Below, piece by piece: positions 29,127 through 37,620 of a stretch of DNA of 64,000 nucleotides. The stretch is from Streptomyces sp. NRRL F-2580 (lineage in GTDB: Bacteria > Actinomycetota > Actinomycetes > Streptomycetales > Streptomycetaceae). Position 1 is the stretch's first letter. Each line of letters begins with the position of its first letter. Under the pieces are notes generated by a model. The model saw only the letters and a program-made list of their open reading frames with translations. It was not told the DNA's origin and did not search any database. The position numbers were made by a program, and so were the translations under genes. Location: positions 1 through 64,000 of the forward strand of contig NZ_JOIR01000026.1 of assembly GCF_000720115.1 (NCBI RefSeq), read 5' to 3'.

Positions 29127-29264
29127 CTAGCCGTGGCCGTGCAGGGCGACCCGACGGGTCTCGGGCGCCTCGACGCCGGCCGCGGCGGCGGGGTCGACGA
29201 CGACCGGGCCCGGCCCGGAGGCGGCCCGCCGCGCGCACTGCCTCGTCGAACCCATGCGACCCAT
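29127..29264 (-). CDS. Possible leaderless 45-residue peptide
   Basis: ATG 29264 begins a short ORF with nearly all third positions G or C, containing MGSTRQCARRAAS, PGPVVVDPAAAAGVEAPE and ending VALHGHG. There is no ribosome-binding site, but TACACT (29271-29276 on the minus strand) ends 6 bp before the ATG. That places the transcription start at or next to the A of the ATG, as in leaderless actinobacterial mRNAs. It precedes the Mur ligase gene and is divergent from the aldo/keto reductase. I recognise no family; a chance ORF is still possible. Confidence 0.4.
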   Translation of the reverse strand: MGRMGSTRQCARRAASGPGPVVVDPAAAAGVEAPETRRVALHGHG

Positions 29265-29339
29265 GGCCCGAGTGTACGGCCGATCGGACGACGCGAAGCC
29301 CACGTCGGACACGCCAGGACAAGGGCCTAGGGTGGGGGC
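29265..29339. promoter_or_regulatory. Divergent promoters with leaderless spacing
   Basis: On the minus strand TACACT (29276-29271) lies 6 bp from ATG 29264. On the plus strand TAGGGT (29328-29333) lies 6 bp from GTG 29340. Both fit TAnnnT -10 boxes of leaderless genes. Neither has a convincing TTGAC -35. Confidence 0.5.
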
Positions 29340-30302
29340 GTGGCGACGGACGGGAGTGCGGGTGTGAGCGGTGACCGGGTGCTGTACGGGTGCATGGGCC
29401 TCGGCGGGAGCTGGGAGCCCGGTGCGTACGGGCCCGGCGACATCGATGCCGCCGAGGCGGCGATCTCCGCCGCGCTCGACAGCGGGATCACCGCCTTCGA
29501 CCACGCCGACATCTACCGGCACGGGAAGGCCGAGGCCGTCTTCGGCGAGGTGCTCGCCCGCACGCCGGGGCTGCGCGAACGCATCACGCTCCAGACCAAG
29601 TGCGGGATCCGGCTCGGCGACGCGGACCGCCCGGGGATCTACGACCTCCGCGGGGAGAGCATCACGCGGCGGGTGGAGGAGAGCCTGACCCGGCTGCGCA
29701 CCGACGTGATCGACGTCCTCCTGCTGCACCGCCCCGATCCGCTGGCGGACGTGGACTCGATCGCCTCGGCGCTGACGTCCCTGCACCGGCAGGGCCTCGT
29801 ACGGCGCTTCGGCGTGTCCAACATGGGCGCCGCGCAGATCGCCCACCTCCAGGCGCGTCTCGACGTGCCGCTGGTGGCCAACCAGCTGGAGATGAGCCTG
29901 CACAGCCGCGACTGGGTCGAGGCCGGAGTCCTGCTCAACACGCCCGGGTCCGCGGCCAACGGCTTCCCGTTCGGCACGCTGGAACACTGCCGCGACCACG
30001 GCATCCGCCTCCAGGCCTGGGGCGCGCTGGCGCAGGGCCGGTTCACCGGCCGCGAGCAGACGCCGGCCGAACGGGCCACCGCGGAGCTGCTGGCCGGGCT
30101 GGCCCGGCGCAAGGGCACGACGCCCGAGACGGTGCTGCTGTGGTGGCTGATCCGGCACCCCGCCGGGATCGCGCCCGTCATCGGCACCGCCCGCCCCGAC
30201 CGGATCCGAGCCTGCCGCGACGCGGCCGTGCGGGAGCCCGACCTCACGCACGAGGAGTGGTACGAGCTCTGGATCGCGGCCCGCGGGGTCCCGCTGCCCT
30301 GA
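29340..30302 (+). CDS. Aldo/keto reductase (YdhF-like)
   Basis: A 320-residue NADPH-dependent oxidoreductase of the (beta/alpha)8 type. The catalytic tetrad is readable: Asp and Tyr in FDHADIYRHG, Lys in LQTKCGIR and His in VLLLHRPDP. Cofactor residues follow near GTARPDRIRAC. The GTG start at 29340 has no ribosome-binding site but sits 6 bp after TAGGGT, so a leaderless message is likely. It stands alone on its strand; physiological substrate unknown. Confidence 0.9.
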   Translation: MATDGSAGVSGDRVLYGCMGLGGSWEPGAYGPGDIDAAEAAISAALDSGITAFDHADIYRHGKAEAVFGEVLARTPGLRERITLQTKCGIRLGDADRPGIYDLRGESITRRVEESLTRLRTDVIDVLLLHRPDPLADVDSIASALTSLHRQGLVRRFGVSNMGAAQIAHLQARLDVPLVANQLEMSLHSRDWVEAGVLLNTPGSAANGFPFGTLEHCRDHGIRLQAWGALAQGRFTGREQTPAERATAELLAGLARRKGTTPETVLLWWLIRHPAGIAPVIGTARPDRIRACRDAAVREPDLTHEEWYELWIAARGVPLP

Positions 30303-30401
30303 TCTCCGTACGTCTCCGTACGCCGGCGCGGGGGTTATCCCCACTGGGGCCGACATGCCTGCCGGATGGGACGCCGACGCGAGATCACCAAGGCTTGCGC
30401 C

Positions 30402-31922
30402 ATGACGACTTACCCGAAGAAGGCCCTGCTCCTCACTCTCGCCGCGGCCTCCGTGGCCGCCGGTCTGACCACCGCGGGCGCCGCGAGCGCCGCGCCGGCG
30501 GCCGCCCGGCCCACGCCGGCCGCCCCGCAGCTCCGTTGGCACGCCTGCGCCGATCCGGAGGTCCCCGCCGGCCAGGAGTGCGCCGAGCTGCCGGTCCCGC
30601 TCGACTACGAGGACCCCGACGGCCGGCAGCTCACCGTCGCCGTCTCCCGCATCCGCAGCGACCGCCCCGAGGCCCGCCGCGGCACGCTCGTCGTGCTCCC
30701 CGGCGGCCCGGGCGGATCCGGCGTACAGCGCCTGAAGCAGAAGGGCGACGCGCTGCGCCGGGAGCTCGGCGGGGCGTACGACCTCGTCGCCTTCGATCCG
30801 CGCGGTGTGGGCGCCAGCACCACCGCGACCTGCGGACTCGCCCCTGAGGACCGGTACCTCACGAGCCTGCGGTCCTGGCCGGGTCCGAACGGCGAGATCA
30901 CCGAGAACGTGGCCCGCTCCCGGCGGATCGCCGAGGCCTGCGCCCGCAACGGCGGCCCGGAGCTGCGCAGTTTCACCACCGCCAACCAGGTACGCGACAT
31001 GGACCGTTTCCGCGAGGCGCTCGGCGAGCGCAGGCTCTCCGCCTGGGGCACCTCGTACGGGACGTACGTGGGGGCCGTGTACGCGCAGAAGTACGCGCAG
31101 CGCACCGACCGCTGGGTCCTCGACAGCAGCGGCGACCCCGACCCGAAGCGGGTCGCCCGCGGCTGGCTGGCGAACATGTCGCAGGGCGCCGAGGACCGCT
31201 TCCCCGACTTCGCGGCCTGGGCGGCCCATGCCGGCCGGGACCGGGACGGCCTGCGACTGGCCGCGCGGCCGGAGGAGGTCGAGCCGCTCGTCGTCTCCCT
31301 CGCAGCCGCGCTGGACCGCGCACCGAGGGAATCGACGACCCCGGGCGTGCCCCTGACCGGCAACGGGCTGCGCCAGGCCCTGCAGAACGCCCTCTACAGC
31401 GACTCCGCCTTCGCCCCCTTCGCCCGGTTCGTCAGGGAGGCCGGGGACCCGGCGCAGAAGCCCGTCCTCCCGCGCGAGCTCGCCCAGCCCATCCCGGACC
31501 CGGACGCCGCGCTCATGGTCGCCGTCATCTGCAACGACGTGGCGTGGCCGCAGGCGTCCACGGCCTCGTACCAGCGCGCGGTCGACGCGGACCGCGCCCG
31601 CCACCCGCTCACGGCCGGCATGCCGGTGAACGTGCTGCCCTGCTCCTTCTGGAAGGACGCCCCTGCGCAGAAGTCGACCCGGATCACCGACGACGGGCCG
31701 TCCAACATCCTCATGCTCCAGAGCCGCCGCGATCCGGCGACCCCGCTCTTCGGGGGTCTGAGGATGCGCGAGGCCTTGGGGGACCGGGCCCGCCTCGTCA
31801 CCGTCGAGCAGGGCGGCCACGGGCTGTACCTCGGCAACGGCAACGCGTGCGGCAACCGTGCCGTCACGGAGTTCCTCACCACCGGCAGGCGCCCTGCCCG
31901 GGACACGGACTGCGCGAACTGA
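30402..31922 (+). CDS. Secreted tripeptidyl-aminopeptidase-type alpha/beta hydrolase
   Basis: The 506-residue precursor starts at ATG 30402. A signal peptide (KKALLLTLAAASVAAGLTTA, cleavage likely after ASA near residue 29) precedes an S33-type hydrolase. It has the oxyanion motif VVLPGGPGGSG, nucleophile GTSYGTY (Ser near 217), Asp in QSRRDPATP near 441 and His in QGGHGLYL near 470. The domain order and the C-terminal TAP-like region match Streptomyces Tap/SlpD-type enzymes, which remove tripeptides from exported proteins. It is monocistronic, with about 100 bp before the next gene. Confidence 0.88.
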   Translation: MTTYPKKALLLTLAAASVAAGLTTAGAASAAPAAARPTPAAPQLRWHACADPEVPAGQECAELPVPLDYEDPDGRQLTVAVSRIRSDRPEARRGTLVVLPGGPGGSGVQRLKQKGDALRRELGGAYDLVAFDPRGVGASTTATCGLAPEDRYLTSLRSWPGPNGEITENVARSRRIAEACARNGGPELRSFTTANQVRDMDRFREALGERRLSAWGTSYGTYVGAVYAQKYAQRTDRWVLDSSGDPDPKRVARGWLANMSQGAEDRFPDFAAWAAHAGRDRDGLRLAARPEEVEPLVVSLAAALDRAPRESTTPGVPLTGNGLRQALQNALYSDSAFAPFARFVREAGDPAQKPVLPRELAQPIPDPDAALMVAVICNDVAWPQASTASYQRAVDADRARHPLTAGMPVNVLPCSFWKDAPAQKSTRITDDGPSNILMLQSRRDPATPLFGGLRMREALGDRARLVTVEQGGHGLYLGNGNACGNRAVTEFLTTGRRPARDTDCAN

Positions 31923-32024
31923 GGACGGCGGCCCGGCACGGCTACCGCCTCCCGCGCGCGGTCGCAACCCGACGGCGCCACGATGGGGGGAGAGCCCGTA
32001 CCGCGCAGGAGGGTGGAGACTGCC

Positions 32025-32834
32025 ATGACGACGCACAAGCTGGGACCCGACATCACCGTTCTCGCGGACTGCCTGGAGGTTCCGGGCATCGGCTTCCTTC
32101 CCGTCAACGCCTTCGTCCTGCACTCCGAGCAGCCGGTGGTCGTCGACACCGGCCTCGGACTGCCGGACCGGGACTTCGTCGACGCCCTCGGTTCCGTGGT
32201 CGATCCCGCCGACGTGCGGTGGATCTGGCTGACCCACCCCGACCGCGACCACACGGGCGGCCTCTTCGCCCTGCTCGAAGCGGCTCCCCGGGCGCGGCTG
32301 GTCACCACGTTCCTGGCCGCCGGGATCATGTCCACGGAGCGGCCGCTGCCCCTGGACCGGGTGTACTTCCTCAATCCGGGCCAGACCCTGGACGTGGGCG
32401 ACCGGACGCTGCACGCGTTCCGGCCGCCGCTATTCGACAACCCGGCCACCGTCGGCTTCTACGAGGACCGGTCGCGGACCTGCTTCAGTTCCGACTGCTT
32501 CGGCGGCCCGATGCCGACCGCGGACGTGGCCACGGGCACCGACGTCGGGGCGGTGCCGGCCGAGGACGTGCGGGCGTCCCAGCGGCTCTGGGCGAGTGTG
32601 GACAGCCCCTGGGTCCAAGTGGTGGATCCGGACCGGTTCCTCGCCACCGTGGAGCCGCTGCGGGCGATGGACCCGCAGACCATCCTGTGCACGCACCTGC
32701 CGCCGGCGGTGGGACAGACCGCGCAGTTCGTCGACACCCTCGCCGCGCTGCCCGGCATCGATCCCTTCACGGGGCCGGACCAGGCCGCGCTGGAACAGAT
32801 GCTCGCGAACTTCGAACCCGGAGGCCCTCAATAG
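32025..32834 (+). CDS. Metallo-beta-lactamase-fold hydrolase
   Basis: A 269-residue protein. ATG 32025 follows AGGAGGGTGGAGACTGCC. The metal site HxHxDH is represented by LTHPDRDHTGG near residue 70, with Asp replacing the first His, as in several flavodiiron-like and ODP-type members. More ligands may lie in SSDCFGG and in CTHLPP near residue 225. The usual first-shell His replaced by Asp suggests a di-iron or redox-sensing role rather than beta-lactamase activity. No signal peptide. Substrate unknown. Confidence 0.82.
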   Translation: MTTHKLGPDITVLADCLEVPGIGFLPVNAFVLHSEQPVVVDTGLGLPDRDFVDALGSVVDPADVRWIWLTHPDRDHTGGLFALLEAAPRARLVTTFLAAGIMSTERPLPLDRVYFLNPGQTLDVGDRTLHAFRPPLFDNPATVGFYEDRSRTCFSSDCFGGPMPTADVATGTDVGAVPAEDVRASQRLWASVDSPWVQVVDPDRFLATVEPLRAMDPQTILCTHLPPAVGQTAQFVDTLAALPGIDPFTGPDQAALEQMLANFEPGGPQ

Positions 32835-32958
32835 CCTTTGAATCACAGGGAGACGGAAGGTTATACCCCGCTGAACATCAGCTGAACATCTGTTACTGTG
32901 CCCGCGCTTGGTGTTCATCCATTGATCCGTCCTCCCCTCGCACGCCTCGCGTCCGAGG

Positions 32959-33702
32959 ATGCTGCGAGGTGTCGCGTCCGTGCACAGCACTCCGTTCTCC
33001 CCGACCGAGGCCAGGTCCGCACGAGCCCGCATGGGCCTGTCCCCTACCCAGGTGGCCCACTTCATGGCCACCTGCGGCGCACCCGTCCACCCGCAGCTGG
33101 TCCTGGCCTGGGAGCACGGCTCCGAAATCCCCACCGACCGCCAACTCTTCGCCCTGGCAGACGTCTTGTGGTGCGAAGCGACGGCGCTGATGGGCATCGA
33201 ACCGCGCACCCTCGCCGAGCACCGCCTGGCCCGCCGGCTCACCGTGGAGCGGCTGGCGTACCGCATAGGCATGGACCCGACCGAGTACCGCGCGGCCGAA
33301 GCGGCGCAGCACTGGCACGGCGACGCCTGGCAGACCAGGGCGCTCGTGGACGCCCTGGGCCTGTCCTTGCGCAAGCTCATCGGGATCATGGGCCGGGTGG
33401 ACGAGCTGGCGGAGCACCTGAGATCGGCCGTCACCGGGCGGTGGAAGGCGTACGTGGACCCGGTGGCGGAGATCGTCGTGGTGGACGCGACCAGCGTGGG
33501 GGACGCGCTGCGCACGATGCACGGGGAGTTCTCGCGGTTCTCGGAGCGGTACATGGGACACCTCGTCGCACGCAACGACGACGCCCGGCTGAAGGAGATC
33601 GCGGCGGAGCGCGCCGCCTACCTGCGCCGACTCGTCGACCATTTCTGGGAGTTGATCGGCGAGGAGGGCGAAGCCTCCCCGTTCCCGCTGGGCGGGCGCT
33701 GA
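32959..33702 (+). CDS. XRE-type helix-turn-helix regulator
   Basis: The 247-residue protein has a helix-turn-helix near residues 18-60 (EARSARARMGLSPTQVAHFM, LAWEHGSEIPTDRQLFALAD), followed by a second, weaker HTH-like unit (RRLTVERLAYRIGMD). A C-terminal helical domain contains AVTGRWKAYVDPVAEIVVVD. Such two-part proteins occur next to developmental or antibiotic genes in Streptomyces. The start could also be GTG 32980. It converges with the NCS2 permease, with a hairpin between. Confidence 0.75.
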   Translation: MLRGVASVHSTPFSPTEARSARARMGLSPTQVAHFMATCGAPVHPQLVLAWEHGSEIPTDRQLFALADVLWCEATALMGIEPRTLAEHRLARRLTVERLAYRIGMDPTEYRAAEAAQHWHGDAWQTRALVDALGLSLRKLIGIMGRVDELAEHLRSAVTGRWKAYVDPVAEIVVVDATSVGDALRTMHGEFSRFSERYMGHLVARNDDARLKEIAAERAAYLRRLVDHFWELIGEEGEASPFPLGGR

Positions 33703-33755
33703 CGGGCCGCCGACCGTCTGCCGTCTGCCGCCGGCCGCCGGCAGATCGGAGCGGA

Positions 33756-33783
33756 CCGGGAAGGGCGCACTCGCCCCTCCCGG
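33756..33783. terminator. Hairpin terminator between convergent genes
   Basis: CCGGGAAGGGCG and CGCCCCTCCCGG pair with one mismatch around a CACT loop, between the XRE gene (stop 33702) and the permease gene (stop 33815). Confidence 0.65.
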
Positions 33784-33814
33784 CCCCCGCCGTGCCCGGG
33801 GCCGGGAGCCCGCC

Positions 33815-35269
33815 TCAGCGGGCGGGATGCGCCCCGAACTCCGCCTCCGGTGCCTCGTCTTCCCCCATGCCCTCCCAGTCGATCTCCCTCGTGGTGCGGC
33901 GCGTGAAGACGTTGAAGAGCAGGTTCAGCGCGATCGCCGTGAGGGCGCCCAGCGTGATCCCGCTGTCGAGGACCGCCCGGAGGTCGTCCGGCATCCGGGC
34001 GAAGAACGGCGCGACCGTGGTCGGCAGCAGGGCGGCGCCCAGACTGACCGCCAGGATCAGGGTGTTGCGCTCCTCGCGCAGATCGGCCTTCCCCAGGATC
34101 TGCACCCCGACCGCGGCGACGATGCCGAACATGGAGACCGCCGCCCCGCCCAGCACCGGGTGCGGGACCGAGGCGACGAGGCTGCCCGCCTTCGGCAGCA
34201 GCCCCAGCACGACCATGAACACGCCGGCCGCGACGACCACGTACCGGCTCATCACCTTGGACATGCGCACGAGCCCGATGTTCTCGGCGAACGCCACGTA
34301 CGGGAACGAGTTGAGGACGCCGCCGAGCACCGTCGCCGCGCCATCGGCGCGCAGCGCCCGGGCCACCGTGTCGGCGTCGACCTTCTTGCGGGTGATCTCG
34401 CCGATCGCGTAGACGTCCCCGGTGGTCTCCACCATGGTGATCAGGACGACGACGAGCATGGCGACGATCGGGAGCAGCTCGAACCGCGGCATGCCGTAGT
34501 GGAAGGGCGTGGTGACCCCGAACCAGTCGCTCTCCCGCACCGCCGCGAAATCGGCGTCGCCGAAGAGCCAGGCGACAGCCGTGCCGACGACGAGCCCGAG
34601 CAGGACCGCCAGGCTGCTTAGGAACGGCTTGCCGATCCGGGCCACGGCCAGGATGAACAGCAGGGTGCCCAGTGCGTAGGCGAGGTTCTTCGGATCCCCG
34701 TACGCGGGGGTGCCGATGAGGTGCGCACCGCCGGCGGCGTCCTGCAGGGCCACCGGGATCAGCGTGATGCCGATGATCGTGAGGATCGTGCCGATGACGA
34801 CCGGCGGGAAGTACTTCACGAGCTTGCTGAAGAGCGGCGCGAAGAGGAAGGTCGCCATGCCCGCCGTGGTCACCGCCCCGTAGACGACGAGGAGCCCGGC
34901 GGTACCGCCGCCCGCGCCGGTGCCTATGGCGATCATGGGCGAGACCGCGGTGAAGGTGACGCCCTGGACCAGGGGCAGCCGGGCGCCGACCTTCCAGAAG
35001 CCGAGGGCCTGGATGATCGAGGCCAAGCCACAGGTCAGGAGGTCCGCGTTGATGAGGTGGACGAGTTCCTGGCGGGAGAGGCCCAGCGCGTTGCCGAGCA
35101 GGACCGGGACGATGACCGCCGCCGCGTAGAACGCGAGGACGTGCTGGAAGCCGTACAGGGCGAGCCGGGGGATCGGGAGCAGTTCGTCGACTGGATGCGT
35201 GTGCGTGCGCGTGTGCGTCTGCGTCTGCGTCTGCGGTCGACGGGGGGACTGACGGGGCATTCGTGCCAT
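33815..35269 (-). CDS. NCS2 uracil/xanthine-type permease
   Basis: A 484-residue transporter with some 12-14 membrane segments. Family motifs include LVQGVTFTAVSPM, VVIGTILTIIGITLIPVA, NSFPYVAFAENIGLVRMSKV (the NCS2 signature region) and HPVLGGAAVSMFGIVAAVG. It should import a purine or pyrimidine base with protons. ATG 35269 follows AAGGCAAGGCAG. The cytoplasmic N-terminus is an odd QTQTQTHTRTHTH tract, encoded by hexamer-like repeats at 35197-35235. No purine riboswitch was recognised upstream. Confidence 0.9.
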   Translation of the reverse strand: MARMPRQSPRRPQTQTQTHTRTHTHPVDELLPIPRLALYGFQHVLAFYAAAVIVPVLLGNALGLSRQELVHLINADLLTCGLASIIQALGFWKVGARLPLVQGVTFTAVSPMIAIGTGAGGGTAGLLVVYGAVTTAGMATFLFAPLFSKLVKYFPPVVIGTILTIIGITLIPVALQDAAGGAHLIGTPAYGDPKNLAYALGTLLFILAVARIGKPFLSSLAVLLGLVVGTAVAWLFGDADFAAVRESDWFGVTTPFHYGMPRFELLPIVAMLVVVLITMVETTGDVYAIGEITRKKVDADTVARALRADGAATVLGGVLNSFPYVAFAENIGLVRMSKVMSRYVVVAAGVFMVVLGLLPKAGSLVASVPHPVLGGAAVSMFGIVAAVGVQILGKADLREERNTLILAVSLGAALLPTTVAPFFARMPDDLRAVLDSGITLGALTAIALNLLFNVFTRRTTREIDWEGMGEDEAPEAEFGAHPAR

Positions 35270-35567
35270 CTCTGCCTTGCCTTCGCGAGGTAGGTGAATG
35301 AGAAGACAGCCGCCCTCCAGTCCTGGGTGCCAGGACGAGGGCAGGCCGGCTCGTACCGAGCCGACGCCGGGCGGTGTTGCCGACGGCGCGTGGCTCTGCA
35401 CTGCGTATTCATGTCCCGGGTGGGGGAGTGTCCTTCGATCGACGCATCGGATCCGTCTTTGATCTTTGGATCCGAAGGGGGGATCGACCGAGGGCGCTCA
35501 CCATAGCCAAAGGCGGTGTTTCCTCGCGAGTAACCTCCCGCCCGCCCTCAGCGGCGCAGCCGCAGGT

Positions 35568-35889
35568 CGGCGACGACGGGCCGCCCGGGCCCGCGACGCC
35601 GTGCTGGTGTGCACGTACAACCCCGGCGCGCACAGCGCCCGGCGCGCCCTGACCGACCGGCTCACCGCGACAGGCGTCCCCGTCATCGCCGTGGCGCTGC
35701 GCAACCCTTATGACATCGTCCGTCTTCCCGACGTCACGGCGAGCCTGGCCGTCTACTCGTGGAGCGACGCCGAACCGGGCCGCAGCCCGGGTTCTCGCCG
35801 GGGCGGCAGCCGCACGGGGACGCCTCCCCGTCGCCGTTCCAGCGCTATTCCCGTTCGGTCACGGCCTCCAATACCCATCCGTACTTGCG
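35568..35889 (+). pseudogene. Glycoside hydrolase family 3 C-terminal remnant
   Basis: The frame reads DAVLVCTYNPGAHSARRALT, VPVIAVALRNPYDIVRLPDV and SLAVYSWSDAE. It then shifts by one base near 35770-35785 into ARVLAGAAAARGRLPVAVPA and FPFGHGLQYP. This is the C-terminal alpha/beta domain of a GH3 beta-N-acetylhexosaminidase-type enzyme. The catalytic barrel is missing. Confidence 0.7.
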
Positions 35890-35966
35890 GGTACTGGGGC
35901 CGAATGGCGCCGGATTTGATAGTTCTGGACTGGTCCGGTGTGAGAATGCTGCGGGAAGGACACGGC

Positions 35967-36140
35967 ATGTTCGATCTACTGCGCCCGGAGACCGTCGTGT
36001 GCCCCTTCTGCAAGGCCACCGCCGCCGACGGCGCGGTGCGGACCCTGCGGACCGGAGCCTGTTCGCTCTCGGTGACCTGGCACGCCGGCAACTGCCCGCA
36101 CTACGCGGCCGACCGGATCCTCGCCGAGAAGGAGAGCTGA
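35967..36140 (+). CDS. Small protein with Cys/His zinc-binding pattern
   Basis: This 57-residue ORF starts at ATG 35967, preceded by GGGAAGGA. It contains VVCPFCKAT, a later Cys and His (GACSLSVTWHAGNCPHY), a plausible single zinc site. It lies between a GH3 remnant and a convergent MFS gene. No family recognised. Confidence 0.55.
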   Translation: MFDLLRPETVVCPFCKATAADGAVRTLRTGACSLSVTWHAGNCPHYAADRILAEKES

Positions 36141-36156
36141 GCCCGGGCGGGGGGCG

Positions 36157-37455
36157 TCAGGCCACCGCGCCGCTCGGTTCCGCCTCCGCCTCCCGGGCCG
36201 CCCGCCGGCGCACGGCGTCCTCGTCCGTGTCGGCGTCGTAGGAGATCAGCTTCGGCAGCAGCGCGGCCAGCACCGCCACCGAGGCCACGCAGGCCAGACC
36301 GCCGCTCCAGAAGGCCGGCCGGGTACCGGTCCATCCGGCCATCGTGCCCGCCCGGACCTGGCCCAGCTGCGGGCCCACGCTGTACGAGAGCACCTCGATC
36401 CCCGCGAGCCGGCCCCGCAGTTCCTCGGGGATCGTCTGGTTCCAGATCGTGGTGCGCGCCAGCCCGCTCAGCATGTCGCCGGCGCCCGCCACCGCGAGGC
36501 ACAGCAACACGACCCAGATGCCGCCGGACGCGCCCGCGGCAGCGATCGCCAGCCCCCAGACCGCCGCCCCGGCCACCACCAGCAGCCCGTGCCGCCGGAT
36601 CCGGGACACCCAGCCGCTCGTCAGCCCCAGCACCAGGGAACCCACCGCCCCCGCCGTGTACATCAGCCCCAGCGCCCACACCGCGTCAAGCTCGTCCGCG
36701 AGGAAGGGGAAGATCGCGTTCGGGAAGGCGAAGAGCATCGCCGCCAGGTCGACGGCGTACGTCCCCAGCAGCACGGGCCGGCTCCACGCGTACCGCGCGC
36801 CCTCGGCGATCCCGCGCAGCGACGGGCGCTCGGCGCCCCGTACCGGCGGCGCCGGACTGAGCCGCAGACACAGCAGCACGGAGACGAGGAAGCCCACGAC
36901 GGTGATGGCGTAGGCCGAGGCGTATCCGGCGTACGCGACGACCAGACCGGCCAGCGCCGGACCCGCGATCGCGCCGAACTGGTAGCGCAGCCCGTTGAGG
37001 GCGGCGGCCGCGGTCAGCTGGTCGTGCGGCACGATCCGCGCCATCAGCGAGTCCATGGCCGGCCGCTGGAGCCCGGCCAGCGCGGACACCCCGGCCGCGA
37101 CCACGTACAGCGGCCACAGCAGCGGATCGGGCAGGGCCGCGTTCACCAGCAGCACCAGCGCGAGCACCCCGAGACCGGCCTCGGTCAGCAGGATCATCCG
37201 CCGCCGGTCGACCGCGTCGGCGAGCGCGCCCCCGTACAGCCCGCAGACCACCAGCGGAACCAGCTCCACCGCGCCCATCGCGCCGACGGCCAGCGGCGAG
37301 TCCGTCAGGTGCTTGATCTGCAGCGGCAGCGCGATCATGGCCATGAAGGAGCCGAAGTACGTCACCGTCCCCTGGTAGAACAGCAGCCGGAAGTCACGGC
37401 CGGACCGGAACGGGGCGAGGTCGGGCACAAGGGCGGCCAGGCGGGAAGTGCTCAC
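36157..37455 (-). CDS. MFS exporter (EntS-like)
   Basis: A 432-residue major facilitator with about 12 membrane segments. FRLLFYQGTVTYFGSFMAMI opens it. The loop GGALADAVDRRRMILLTEAG is the MFS signature between helices 2 and 3, and RTTIWNQTIPEELRGRLAGI lies in the second half. This layout matches the MFS_3 group, which exports siderophores and drugs by proton antiport. It is transcribed divergently from the AI-2E gene, with 165 bp between them. No substrate can be inferred. Confidence 0.87.
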   Translation of the reverse strand: MSTSRLAALVPDLAPFRSGRDFRLLFYQGTVTYFGSFMAMIALPLQIKHLTDSPLAVGAMGAVELVPLVVCGLYGGALADAVDRRRMILLTEAGLGVLALVLLVNAALPDPLLWPLYVVAAGVSALAGLQRPAMDSLMARIVPHDQLTAAAALNGLRYQFGAIAGPALAGLVVAYAGYASAYAITVVGFLVSVLLCLRLSPAPPVRGAERPSLRGIAEGARYAWSRPVLLGTYAVDLAAMLFAFPNAIFPFLADELDAVWALGLMYTAGAVGSLVLGLTSGWVSRIRRHGLLVVAGAAVWGLAIAAAGASGGIWVVLLCLAVAGAGDMLSGLARTTIWNQTIPEELRGRLAGIEVLSYSVGPQLGQVRAGTMAGWTGTRPAFWSGGLACVASVAVLAALLPKLISYDADTDEDAVRRRAAREAEAEPSGAVA

Positions 37456-37620
37456 GAGAGGCCATCGTCGACGGGCGCCCGCGCCCGCGCAAAGGATTTT
37501 CCCCGCTCAGGCGCCGGACACCGGCCGCCGGAGCGCCGGAGCGCCCGCGGACCCGCCCCGGACGGGCGAATCGAGGGCCCCGCCCGTGGCAAGGCGGGCC
37601 CGCGGTGGCATCCATGGACC

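Noticed and set aside
29127..32414. 1095-codon minus-strand frame
   Set aside because: It covers the antisense of the aldo/keto reductase, aminopeptidase and MBL genes. Only its last 45 codons lie outside them, and those are listed separately.
33815..35500. Purine riboswitch upstream of the NCS2 permease
   Set aside because: No conserved three-way-junction sequence was recognised; the upstream region carries only repeats and debris.
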